From positions 7,130,001 to 7,194,000 of the forward strand of contig CAJSYZ010000005.1 in the NCBI GenBank assembly GCA_910574455.1: a stretch of 64,000 nucleotides of DNA. The letters are read 5' to 3'. Made by a program: the position numbers and the translations under genes. Source of the stretch: Trichaptum fuscoviolaceum. Taxonomy: Eukaryota > Basidiomycota > Agaricomycetes > Hymenochaetales > Trichaptaceae. Positions 34,601 to 46,040 of the stretch are shown here, in pieces (within the stretch, counting starts at the first letter, position 1; every line of letters starts with the position of its first letter). The notes under the pieces were generated by a model. The model was not told where the DNA came from, searched no databases, and worked only from the letters and a program-made list of their open reading frames with translations.

Positions 34601-36580
34601 TTAGCCTACGCAATAATCATATATTAGCATGACATTAGAGTTGCCCGTAATAAACTCACCGATGTTGTTTGCGGCTTCACGCCAAGTTGATTCCGTCACA
34701 ACCCGCGTGCTTCGTCTAGTAGCGGGCGGTGTCGGTTTAGGCACGGTCTTTTTCAGGGACTTTGCAGGCGGTTTGGTCTTCGTCTTCGTCTTCGTTGCCG
34801 CGGGCGGCTTGACTTTCGTAGCTGCATTCTTTGCAGGGCGGCCTCTATTACTAAATGTATTAAATTCAAATAGAATGCAATAAATTAAATCATACCTCTT
34901 TTTCTTCGATGATACGTCGTTCGTTGTCGATGTAAAGTCGGGTTGAGTCATGGGAGGGCCAAGGTCAAGTGTGGCCACTCGAGACGAAAGCCCAGGCGTG
35001 GCTTGCGATGTCGTCGTGCCTGTATAAGAGAATGTAAGCAAGTGATACAAGATAGAGTAATTAATAACATACCCTCAATGAAATCCGAAGAATCAATGTT
35101 CATCTGATCCACATTGTGATCCACATCCATTGCAGAAGCAGAAGCAACCCCCGTGATGACTTGAATCCCACCAATGCTTGTGTGCGACTCGACGACAGCA
35201 TTGTTGGCTACACTTGGGGCTGGCGGGGCCGCACTTGCGCCCGTAGACAGCACACGGACATCATGGTCTTCGGTTGCGGAAACAGGTGCCTTGTCGAGTT
35301 CTATGGGAACGGGAGCTGCGTCGGAAGCAGGGGCTGTGACTGCGACGGGGACTGCGACTGCGTCAGATGCAGGGACTGCGGAAGCGTCGGCAATAGGGAC
35401 TGCGCGTCAGATGCAGCTGCGTCGGCAACAGGGACTGCAACTGCTGCTGCAAGCTCATCTACTAACACATATTAGAGGTGTTGCGAACAAATGAATATGT
35501 TACGAACCTTGGTATAGTTTTGCAGTTGCGTAGTTTGCCCAAGTATCACCTATGTTGTGCAGCTTGAATACACTTGAGGTGGTATACTCGGCCTCAACAG
35601 TACTGACTGCTAAACTATATGCTTGTGTCAGTAGCTGAAGCGACAACGAAACAGACAGCTTACCTGTGGACAATAGGTCCAGTAGGGCCCTTCAGTGCAT
35701 ATTGCAAGTGAATCATCCCCTCACCGACTTTTGATCTACCTCGGCCCAACAAGGCGACGGCAATCTTTTGCAAGACATCCGTCAGGTGAGTCTGGTTTCT
35801 ATTAAGTATTGTTAGCATACAGTATCAACGAATATGAGAGTACGTACTCGAAGATCACTTGATCAGGAACATGGTCGTCGAAAAATGCCTTGTTCTCAGC
35901 ATTTATCGCTGCAGCCTCCACTTCGTACTCCTTGCGCTTTTCGTCGGACAATCTATTAAACATATCAGATCAAATACGTTGGCGCTCGCTAGCAGTCTTC
36001 GAGGGGTCGCCGATGTCCTCCATGCGGACTGCGAGTACCTCGGCAATTTCGTCTTGATAATCGACACAGAAAACGGCGAATGGTGTCGCCTTCGTGGGTT
36101 TCGGTGCTCTACCGAATAGCTCGGCCAGGACAGCTGCGTCCGCGCTGTTCACATCGATGCCCAGGGAGTCGGTCGATGTCGTGAATATGCCGCGGCGCGC
36201 AAGCTTCGTCTTCCGTCGCGCATCCGACATTGCCTGGTTCCAGAAGTAGCGGTTGAGACGCTGGCAAAAAAGTCATGTCAGTTAAAGGAGATGAATTGAC
36301 GAAGACAACTCACCTGCGTCAGCTCGCTCACGTTGTACGATGGGCCCAAATCGTCTGCAAATCGAATCACAAATTCGGTCAGCGCCGTGGCAAAGAACGT
36401 GCGGCGAAGGGTATTTTTCCTGCGCGTTGGGAGCGCTAGGAACGTAGGCACCATCGACTGCAGGAAATCAACCTGCGGGCCAGTAAAGCACATCACTGGG
36501 CGCCCAGTCTGGAGAGGTCGGAGAGGGGCCGGACGCGCCTTCGGCGAGCCATGCAGAGGGGATCTAGCGCGCAAAAGCAT
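34601..36580 (-). CDS. Unrecognised multi-exon protein with basic AT-hook-like tail
   Basis: Minus-strand exons read from MLLRARSPLHGSPKAR at 36580, through MCFTGPQVDFLQSMVPTFLA, RLNRYFWNQAMSDARRKTK, FAVFCVDYQDEIAEVLAVRM, LSDEKRKEYEVEAAAINAKN and an Ala/Pro/Gln-rich linker. The tail is basic with GRPAKNAATK, an AT-hook-like core, and ends at 34601. The pattern (FTG..FLQS...F.....K followed by a K/E-rich segment) resembles a family scattered through basidiomycete genomes, often in repeat-rich regions, with no function known to me. Additional 5' exons starting at an ATG at 37230 (MSSSMSDEVEGEN) are possible: they lie on the same strand and end in splice-like sites, but I could not confirm the frame across the junction near 36570-36680. 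Confidence 0.5.
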
Positions 36581-36844
36581 GGTGGACAGGTGAATCACGC
36601 GAAGACAAGAAGAAACAAAAAAGGGGGTGGGGTGGGGGGCGGAGATGGAGGACAGGCTGCTCTACTTACGACTTTTAAATATCTCGAATCCCCCAACCTT
36701 CCGTCTATCGGCCCCAGTCCCGGTAGAACCTCGTACACAGGCATACGCGCCCGCGATGGCTTCAGACGCGCCAGTCATCTGTAATTACCCAAATATTGAA
36801 TTGTAGTTAAGAAGAAAAAAACCAAATGACTTAGCCAAGGATTC

Positions 36845-37015
36845 AAGCTCATCGGACCCCTCGCCTTCGTCACACAACATGCCAGTAAGCGCTATCACTA
36901 TATTCTAGATAAATCGTGGTTGAGAGGGAAAAAATACGAATGAATTACCCTATAGTATCAAGCTCATCGGACACCTTGCCTTCGTCACCTAATCTGCCAG
37001 TAAGCGCTGCCAGTT
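36845..37015. repeat. Pair of direct copies of a ~56-bp exon-like segment
   Basis: The segments 36842-36897 and 36957-37012 match closely (both contain CAAGCTCATCGGAC and GCCAGTAAGCGCT). On the minus strand each reads as a similar peptide, ALTGRLGDEGKVSDELD and its variant. It looks like duplication of an exon in the 5' part of the neighbouring gene. Confidence 0.55.
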
Positions 37016-37230
37016 GTCTCTCGACTAGCTTCCCTAGCTCATCGGATTCTCTTTTTTCCACTAATTTAGCTTGCATGCGATTGCTTTAGCATTCAGGAAC
37101 TAACTTGGCGTGCACAGCATTGCATCGGAAGCATAAAGAATAGAATTGGAGTTAGTTGCGCAATGTTAGATTATTGTCATGAACAGCTTACATTTTCGCC
37201 TTCTACTTCGTCTGACATAGACGAAGACAT

Positions 37231-37723
37231 GTGGCAAGGTGGCAAGACTTAGGTCCCATTGTTTGATAGTGAAGAAAGAATCATTTATTCTTTTTTACGG
37301 AGCGAATTAGCGTCACAAAAGTACCCGAAATTCAAATTCACTCACCCAATGGTTTCAGAATACATTCATGTACATCGTGTACCTGACAGGATAAATATTT
37401 TTAGTGTGCGGTCAAAGAGATAGACGTAGACGACTTTACTCAATAAGGTACTGGATAGATCCCGGTGACTTCTTGCCCCGGATTTTTTAACTCTATTGCG
37501 AGTTTCGAATTACTCTTTGGCGATCATTCATCACAACTAATTGAAAGATTTGACAGCACTGCATTAAGGGTAGTTACTAATTACAGGAAATGGTGCCGAA
37601 AATCGAGAAAAGTGGAAGAAATTTTTGGGAAAGGATCGAAGAGGCGTATTACACGAGGGAAGTACAGTAACGGAAGAGTGTAATTCATCGAGAGAAACTG
37701 AAGTGCATTGCATGACATGAATG
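37231..37723. other. Intergenic stretch
   Basis: No exon or repeat that I can support. Confidence 0.4.
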
Positions 37724-38713
37724 TCAATCAAGGGTTATTGGGTGCTCAGCGCAATCACCAAGCCCGACATACGGATTAGCTTCGACGTCCGAGTCCGTCA
37801 AAGATATCATACTGTCCTCATCCGACTCGACCTTCGTACCATCGTCAACGGAGACAGCAATGGATGATGTCTCTGCCTTCTTCGTCCCTAGAGCTCCCTC
37901 CACCTTGTCCATCTCTTCAGCTGACATAGCCGCTTCGTTGATCTCTGACATCGAGTCACCCTCCATATCTGAATCAGACTCGCCATCGTCGTCTGTATCG
38001 CTGGTGGATAGACTTTCGCTGCCTGACTCGTACACATCGAGTGCCGGATAGTAGTCGTCGTTGCTTGTCGTGATGCTGACGTCGCTGACAATGAAGTCGG
38101 AGACACCATCATCAAAGCCATCGTCTGAGCTATCTTCATCATCAGAATGGGGCGGAGAAGACAATGGGGTCAAAGTCGGAGGCTGGCGGCAAGGAGGGAA
38201 AGGCAGTGGTGATGTCGCCGCTGCGCTAGGCAACGAATCCATCAAGTCATTGAGACTTCGCAGCATTTCGGCGCTGGACACCTCCCCGTCCACCTGTTTC
38301 GGATTGCCTGCGTAAATCAATACGAGCTTCGAAATAAGTTCGCGACGCTCTTGTTGGAGAAGCTGGAATTGAAAGGGTTTTGCCTCTGTCGCAGGCTTGG
38401 AATCACACTATACGTCGACGAAGTCAGATCTTTCGCTTCCGTCACATAGTCAATCAGAACTTACTACAAAGTATATGATACCCAAGTTGGCGAAGCGGAT
38501 GGCGCCGACTGACACAATGAGGCTGTGTGAACCGTTGTCACAAGTACATTCGGCGACCTCACGTTCGAACGAACGACGGAGTAGGTCAAGTATGGGCTCG
38601 ACCGCGTCGAACGCAGCCATTGCGATCTCTATACTGCGTCCTTCGCCCGTGAAGCTCACCTCAGGCAAAAGCTGTAGCCCACGGCGCTGAAGTCGTATAG
38701 CACCCACACGCAT
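37724..38713 (-). CDS. Unknown protein, copy 1 of a tandem paralogue pair
   Basis: Two minus-strand exons, about 38713-38462 and about 38404-37724, join at GIIYFV | CDSKPATEAKPFQ. I chose the ATG at 38713 because the resulting N-terminus aligns with that of the neighbouring paralogue. Shared features in the same order are a leading beta-rich stretch, a CTCDNGSHSLIV motif (CPCNGRHIVI in copy 2), LGIIYFV/MGLLYMI, a basic helix ERRELISKLVLIYAGNP, and SSAEMLRSLNDLMDSL. The C-terminal third is acidic and Ser-rich (DDEDSSDDGFDD). No known domain was recognised. Confidence 0.5.
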
Positions 38714-39016
38714 AGTCCAGAGATTCAGACGAGACGGCAGCAAAAAAAAAAGGATAGAGGGGAGGGTGAGCAAAGCGATCTGTCGTGCCATTTGTATTAT
38801 GGCTTACCTCTATTCATTTGCCTTGTCCAGGGTCGGGCACTTGCTAGGTGACTAAAGAGTTGATTTGGGAATTTCAGAAAATAATTGAGTAGAGATCCGT
38901 AGCAACGTACCCATCGCGAAAAATTTCCCGGGACATTAAGTATCAAGCTAGAGTAGAAATCCGAGTAAATTCAATTAGAATTGAAGTGAAAAAATAGTAA
39001 GCTAGTCTACGAACAT

Positions 39017-39692
39017 CTACTGTGCCATATCATCATCGAATTCTGATTCGGCTTCATTATAGTCAAGTGAGGTCCAACTTTCATTGTCGCTCACGTCGCC
39101 GTCGTAAGCACTTGTCTCAGCTCCGACCCTTCCGGTATTCTCCGCCATAAGAATGTTAGGGGGATTCGGCGGCATCAACTTGGGCGCGTACCGTCGAGGT
39201 TCAGGAGGACCCCCCAACGACGCAAGCAAATGGTTGAGACGCCCTAACATTTCTGCGTTCGGTAATTCCCCGGGTATCGCTGTGGGGTTCAATTGGTACA
39301 ATCGAACAAGACCGGCCACAAGACGCTGGCGTCTGACCTGCGCAAGCTGGCGAGAAAAGAGTGTTTCGTTTGATGTCAATGGCGAGTCGACCATGCACTG
39401 TATATCACGCGTTAATGTCGCATACAATATACTCCTATAATGTACTTACTATCATGTAAAGTAATCCCATTTGACGGAAAGTGACTTCTCCGCTCGACAT
39501 GATAACGATATGGCGTCCGTTGCACGGACAATGGGCCGATTGCGTGTAGAACGCCCTTCGAAATCGATAAAACGTGATCTCGTCCATGAGCGCGTCGAAA
39601 CACGTGTATGCAATGTAATCATTCGCGCCGGGTAGGATCCGAATGGCAGGCATAACTTGCAAGACACTGCGCGTTACTGTAATGGATTCCAT
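39017..39692 (-). CDS. Unknown protein, copy 2 of a tandem paralogue pair
   Basis: Two minus-strand exons, about 39692-39450 and about 39397-39017, from MESITVTRSVLQVMPAIRIL. It shares with copy 1 the motifs CPCNGRHIVIMSSGEVTF, QLAQVRRQRLVAGLVRLYQL and NAEMLGRLNHLLASL, plus an acidic Ser/Tyr tail ending FDDDMAQ. The intron is at the equivalent position in both copies, which supports a gene duplication. Divergence is high, so the duplication is old. Function unknown. Confidence 0.5.
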
Positions 39693-39963
39693 GTTAATGG
39701 TGAGGTGAGGAAGTGTAGAGACTAAAGGCTTACGGAGAAAGGTCGCGCCCTATACACATTTATGAGTCCCGCGTCGTATCTCGCTTATGGTGGACCCTTG
39801 TTTACCAAGACAGTCACCTAATTCAAATGTCAGTGAATGTATTGAACGGCCTCTAATTTCGTAACTTACGTTGTCCTAAACAGCCTCGGCGTTCAGACCT
39901 CCACCGCATTACACTGCACTGTTACGCAAAGTCGAAACCAGAGGGTCAAGGAGGGGATCAGAC

Positions 39964-40302
39964 GTGTCCTCAGACTGCGTCCGGGTGGCCTCAGCCGCAG
40001 GAAGGGGATGGACGCTGTCCTCAGACTGCGTCCGGGTGGCCTCAGCCGCAGGAAGGGGATGGACGCTGTCCTCAGACTGCGTCCAGGTGGCCTCAGCCGC
40101 AGGAAGGGTATGGACACTGTCCTTAGACTGTGTCCGGGTGGCCTCAGCCGCAGGAAGGGGATGGACGCTGTCCTCAGACTGCGTCCGGGTGGCCTCAGCC
40201 GCAGGAAGGGGATGGACACTGTCCTTAGACTGCGTCCGGGTGGCCTCAGCCGCAGGAAGGGGATGGACGCTGTCCTCAGACTGCGTCCGGGTGGCCTCAG
40301 CC
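39964..40302. repeat. 51-bp minisatellite, left part (about 7 units)
   Basis: Tandem units of about 51 bp with the core GTGGCCTCAGCCGCAGGAAG and CTGTCCTCAGACTGCGTCC. On the minus strand every unit keeps one frame open and encodes a 17-residue repeat (EDSVHPLPAAEATRTQS). The array is interrupted at the end of CTCAGCC by the KDZ transposon and resumes at 57011. Confidence 0.9.
40296..40302. repeat. Left target-site duplication of the KDZ transposon
   Basis: CTCAGCC, repeated exactly at 57011-57017 on the other side of the element; both lie in equivalent places of the minisatellite unit. Confidence 0.8.
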
Positions 40303-40500
40303 CAGTCCTGCCAGCTAAAATGAAGCTTCAAGTGTGAGCAATGCTCACTGTATGTATGATATGAGTGATGTTCATTCAATGAGCATAAGCTTAAGGCGCT
40401 GAATTAAAGAGTGACCTTCAGTGATAAGAGATGATTAAAAGTGAGCTTAGAGCACTGCTCACATCTGAAGCTCACTATTGCCTCACCTAAAGGAGAGATA
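40303..40500 (+). repeat. Left terminal and subterminal repeats of the KDZ element
   Basis: The TIR at 40303-40327 is followed by repeated GTGAGC, GAGCTT and CTCAC motifs in both directions (for example GTGAGCAATGCTCAC, GTGAGCTTAGAGCACTGCTCA). Such clusters are typical of transposase-binding subterminal repeats. Confidence 0.65.
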
Positions 40501-43500
40501 TACAGCTAATATTATATTGATAAATAGCTGCATTTCTTGGGAATTTGTTATATTGCAGTATTACCCACCAGATTAGGGTCATTAAAAAAATACCCTGTAC
40601 AAAAGTTCCCACATCAGCTTGCCTGCTTATTCAGGTCATTACTGTACTTACATATGTATTACATAACAGTCATATCCTGAAGTAATGCAATGGACTACGA
40701 GCAGACCTTTGTGTGACTGGCTTGAAGACTCTGAGACAGGCTGTTATAGCTTAGTTTTATATGTGGTTTAAAATGTGAATAAATGTGTTCAGAGTAAAAA
40801 GAGACTTAGCTGCATGAGTAACGGAGTCAGCAAAGTATAGATCATAGGTATTTTGTGTGATACGGCAGCAATTGCACATCCTATGATTAGGCACATCTTT
40901 TACTTCGTCTAAGTCTCGAGGCGACACTGATTCAGAAGATATACATTAGAATACAATATTGTCATCCAATTGATAAGTTATCTATAATATTTAATCACCC
41001 GGAACCTCTAACCTATTCGTCTGCTTCAGAAGCAGTTGAGGAAAGTCCGTCGTCGTCATCGTCACTAGTTTCCGGCAGTGGTACATATTGAATGACTCGC
41101 TGACGAAGCTTGTTGCGCTTGAGCCTGAGTTTGGATTGCTTTTCTTGAGCTACGGCAGAAAGATACTTAGCAGGCCATGACTTCGGATCTGCAAGCTTTG
41201 CGTCTCGAATCCCCTTCAGCCACATTGCAGCATAATCCGTCGCCAGCGCTTCGCGTAAACACGCTTGCTTCTCCGCATAAGCCTTAAACCCCGACGTCAC
41301 AACATCATCACAGCCTCTTTTCTCAATGGCAAGTCCTCTCCAGCGCTGTGCCTCATAATCCAAGAAAGTGATAACACGTCGCATCTCCTCGCGAAGGAGA
41401 TCGACTTCTTCTTCCCAGCGCTCCGCTCGAGCTAACGATTTACACCACTCAACACGTAGACCTATGAGCAAATCAAGTGAGCAAAGATATCGAGAAGTTT
41501 GCTTTTTTACTCACCTTCTTCTACCTCTCCTGAAGTTGTCGTATTGTTGTCTTTGCTTTGAGCGGTTGTCCTCCAGATCCAAGACAAAACACGTGTTCCT
41601 TCAGGTTCCAGTACCCGACGTTTCGTGCGCCTTTTTTTCGTTTCAACTTGGCCACGGAATGGAGCGCGCACGTCCTCTGGTTTGAGAGGATGCAATGTTT
41701 TCTTCCATATTCCGTCGGGATCCAGTCGCTCTAATGCCTTGCGTGCATCACGGTAGCATTCCACATCACGAGTTTCCTTCACCTTATAGCGATCGATCAG
41801 CGACTGCATTCGAGTATTCTTCCGCGTCCCTGTCCCCGCAACTTGTGCATGCTTTCTATCAAACAACATCGCACCCACGCGAAGGCGCTTTCGGAGTGAA
41901 AGTAACGCGTCCATGCACTGAGCATGACGCAAACGGCGTTCTTTGTCCGCGAGTGGAATGATGGTTGGCGCTTCGCGATCTTGGCGGCCGAGACTTGAAG
42001 GTAGATAGAGTCGAATTAAATGGGGTGGCGCAACCTCAGGCTCAGGTAAACCACTGCGACGATCTCGCTCGCGCAGAGCCGCAACACAAGGCATGTAAAT
42101 TTGTTGAATCTGAAACCACAAGAGAATCTGACGGCGTACGTTGCGTTCCTTCTCGTCGAACGCTGCATTTCGCTTTGTCGATTTTGCTTTCGACTTCTCG
42201 GACGGGTTTGAGAGGAAGATAGCTCGTCTACACGCAAGTATTTGTTATCAGCTGCTGACAAATGAATTAAACCATACTTACTGCTGCTCCTCGAGCTCGA
42301 GTCCAATATTGAGAAATTGTGTTGCTGTTGTCGCATGGAGGGGCAATATCCCCGCTTGTAACTCCTTGTCTTCTTCATTGTTCAACTCCTTTCGAACGCT
42401 GCCCAGAGTTTCACCTATAATCCTGCTTTAGACCATTCTTCTATGACAAAAATGTGAACGTACTGGGTGTGCTTTCTTCGTATGGATCGGGCGAAGAGAA
42501 AGGGTCGATATTCCAGACGCGAACCATCTCTAACCACTTTTCCGTATTGACTGTGCTGAAGGTCTTCGTGAATTGCTTATGATCAGAACGCTTATCGCGT
42601 GCTTCAGCAACGGCCTCGTAGAAGTGTTGAAGAATCATAACACCTAAAATTATCAGTTGATTTGATTGTTGGTGTACGAAGAAAAAAACTCACCTTGCCG
42701 AACAAGAATACGCCAGTTCCACGCAGACCACTGACAATCTAACGTGTCTCGTCTGGCTCCCGGGCCCATTTCCCGCGTACTGAGCGACGCCGGATTCATC
42801 CAAGCCCATCCCCTTTCTATATTTTCTCCATCAGTGCGAGCCATGTTGCGCCGGAAATTGAAGGAGAAGATCGATTGGCATTTGGGGCCATGCGCAGTAA
42901 TGTGAAATTTTGGAATAAGGAACAAGAAGATAAACCGCTCGATAAGCATGATCAGCTGCTCGGGAAGATTCTTCGCCCTTTTCATAAGATTTCGATACCA
43001 TTGGCAAATGATATCATAAGAGATGATAACATTTTTGCCAGCGAAAGCTTGTATGGCAGACCAAAAGATATAGTCGACGTTTGCGTATCTAGAATAAGAT
43101 TAACAGACTGCTACAGATATCTGGTTGCAACGTACCTCTCCCCCTTCTGAAGATCACCAACCCCATTTGCCCTCACCATCTGATGGCGACACTGACATGC
43201 CCCAACTCCACTCGCATTGTATAAGTCACCGCCCCGCGAGTTCGCATGATCCACCGCGTGCAGACCCGAGTCACAATAGTTGACCTAGCATAGAGTTTAT
43301 TAGAGAGAGATTAAGCGTAAATGTAGTAAAAGCTTCACCTCAGTCTGCTCAGGACACTCTCTCAGGTACGCTTGGTAGCTTTCTTCCTCCACATAATAGG
43401 CTAAGCCGGATCCCAATGCCGGATCCGTCGTTATCGATCGATCCTTTGACTTGAGGCGAAAGTTGCAGTCGAGCATCACGATTAACGAATCTAACCACCT

Positions 43501-44320
43501 AATGAGTGATAAAAGGATAACATTAATGTAATGCAAATCAATGAGTCTAATGACATACGAAAGATCTTTGTCCGTGCTCATACTCATCCCCTCCTCGCGG
43601 ACATTTGGATCCCTAGGAGAAATGTCGGGCCGTGGACAGGCAGGACAAGCCACTGCACACGACCCGGCAGTTGCATCATCCACGCCATTACTTAACAAGC
43701 CAATGCCACCACGCTTTAAAAGCATAAGGTGCCTCCAAAGACGAGCGGCGCGCATGAACTCTTCATATCGTTTCTATCAAAATAGAATTAGACAAAGGAC
43801 ATACGGTGAAAAAAACCAGCTTACTGGTGGCAAGTTCAGCTCTGAGTTGTCGGTAAGATGGACAAGGCTTTTATAGAAGTCGTAGCCCGTAAGTTTCCCC
43901 TGGGTCGTAAGCAGGTGGAAAAGGTCCAAACATTCAAATGTGACTGCGGTAGCGGGCCGCGATTTTGAGGCCGGGAACCAGCGTGACCGCAGGATTTGAA
44001 CAAAGTGGTTGTACGCCTGCCCAACAGCCTTGCTGCAAGCACACCATGCAATCTTCACCGCGTGAATTCCTGTTGACGATATGACGGTAAAGGGTACCGA
44101 AGCCGTCTGTCTCTTTACGACGGGACACGTGCCATTAGCATGCCCCATCTGAATAATGAGCCCCAAGTTGCAAAGGGAGGTTCGCTTCCAGTAACGTCCT
44201 TCCCATATCTATTTACAAGAGTCAAATCATGCTAAAAATGTCGTATACTGGGATGGCTTGTACGAACCTCAATGCGATGCAAAACATTATCCCCATGACA
44301 TTCACGTATACACTTTGCGC

Positions 44321-45257
44321 TGAAAATATAATTAATGATAAGGGGGTGGGAGTGTAGGGAACCCAGTAAGAATAAAAGAGTAGTAAAAGAAGACAGAAAG
44401 AAGAGAAACAACGAAGGAAACTAGTGAAATAGCCAAACGGCCCTCAAACGTCCGTAGACAGAGTCTTCGCGCGTCCGCCCAACGCAACCCTTCGCAAGAA
44501 GTCCGAAGACAAGAAACAAATCCCAGTAAGAATGGCTATTGAGCCCCGTCGTCTTCTGTCCACCGCGCCCGTCGAGGGAACTCCAGAAGATATCCTTCAG
44601 GCTGTTGAGCCCGTCCGTCGACACCGTTGCCGCCGTAGAGATTCTCACTCTCGCTCACACGTAGTGGTGGTGGGGAGAAAGAACATAAATTTTCACACGG
44701 TGGTACATGCGGTGACTATCACCGGAGTAAAACGCGTGTGAACCGGCTACTCCGGCCACACCTACTGTCCGAGCCCCGTTGTCTTTGTTCCCGTCCCTCA
44801 ACTATCGACATAATTCCCACGCCACTCCCGCGCGCCACCACACTCTAAGTGTCCGGCCGGTCGCATGTCCGTGACCTTGTCCGCTGGCTCGTTTGCTCGT
44901 CCACTCGTCGCATTGTCCGCTGTGTGATCGCCGGTGAGCTCTGTGCTTTGCCCTGTCTATCACTCGTGCTCAGGTACAGTTTTCCCTGCGCTATTTGGCT
45001 TCGAGTGTCGGCCGGCGGCCTTGCTACTTGTCCGGTGTCCGTCAGATGCACTGTCTTGCGGCCGTGAGTTGTACTTGCGCGACTCCGCTTTCCGGCCTTG
45101 CGTCTTCTGCACTGTTGCTATGCTCTAGACTTGCTGGTGTACTTCCGAGTCTTGTACTTGAGCGACTCCGGTTTCCGGGTGCTTACTTTGTCTTCCGGGT
45201 GCCACTGTCGTGTCCGGCGGGCTTCGTACGAACACTGGATGAAATCCAGGTGTTACA
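44321..45257 (-). repeat. 3' LTR, 937 bp
   Basis: On the minus strand it runs from TGTAACACCTGG to ATATTTTCA. It is homologous to 48207-49561 and to the split copy 57987-58529 plus 63738-64000. It contains the undisturbed TA at 44717-44718 that corresponds to the pogo-like insertion site in the third copy. Confidence 0.88.
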
Positions 45258-45266
45258 TCTCCCTCC
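45258..45266 (-). promoter_or_regulatory. Polypurine tract
   Basis: GGAGGGAGA on the sense (minus) strand directly abuts the TGTAACA start of the 3' LTR, the expected place of the plus-strand primer. Confidence 0.7.
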
Positions 45267-45816
45267 AACTTTTGAATAGTGACCTCCTGGTCACTCTGCC
45301 TTCCTTGGCTGGCGTGCTTCGAAGTTGGGTGCCGTGTCTGTAGGGTAGATGCTCTGTTTCACTTGGCCTCGATAACTTGCGCGCGTTTGAATCAACTAGC
45401 TGTCCGTCGTGCATGCTATGCGTCGTGTAGGTTCTTGACTGCGTCTGGAGGGTCTTTGCCTTGCTTGGAAATCGCGAAAATTTTCGGCACCTGACTGGTC
45501 GGTCTCTCGATGGTCATGCGTGTCTCCCCCCTCCACCTTTGTCTCCTAACCCCTCTTCACTCCCATTCTTCCTCTTCCTCCTCTTCTTCTCCCAGATCCT
45601 TCTTCCGTCCCTTTCACCCTCCTTTCCTCCCGTCCTCTCCGACTACGCGTCGCGTCCGTGATCTTCCGTAGTTGCCGTTCGTCCGCGTCTTCGCATGTCC
45701 TCCCCATTGCCTTCCCTCTCGTCTCGTCTTCCTCTTCCTCTTCTTCTCTTCCTCTCCCTTTCGTCCACATTACATGCTACTATCTACTGGTTGGTGTTGT
45801 TTGTTGTCTTTTTGCG

Positions 45817-45820
<4 letters not shown>

Positions 45821-45856
<36 letters not shown>
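45821..45856 (-). repeat. Homopolymer, A36 in the sense of the retrotransposon
   Basis: Thirty-six consecutive T on the plus strand, 3' of gag in element sense. Flanking sequence at 45520-45780 is also strongly purine-rich in that sense. Confidence 0.9.
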
Positions 45857-45857
<1 letters not shown>

Positions 45858-46040
45858 AAATAACTTGAAACTTGTCAATGAACGCGAATATGATACGAAT
45901 AAAATTATGTGTGCCAGGAGGTAGAGAAAAAAAAATTGAATCCATCCATCCGTCTATCCGTGAATCTATAATGAAAGAAATAAAAATGCTTGCTCTAATT
46001 CAATGCTTGTGAAAATAAGAGAGAAATAAAAGAAATGCAA

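Noticed and set aside
39909..40379. Minus-strand 156-residue frame as a present-day gene
   Set aside because: It consists almost only of the minisatellite and runs across the transposon boundary, so it cannot be an intact gene in this arrangement; kept as a finding about the past array.
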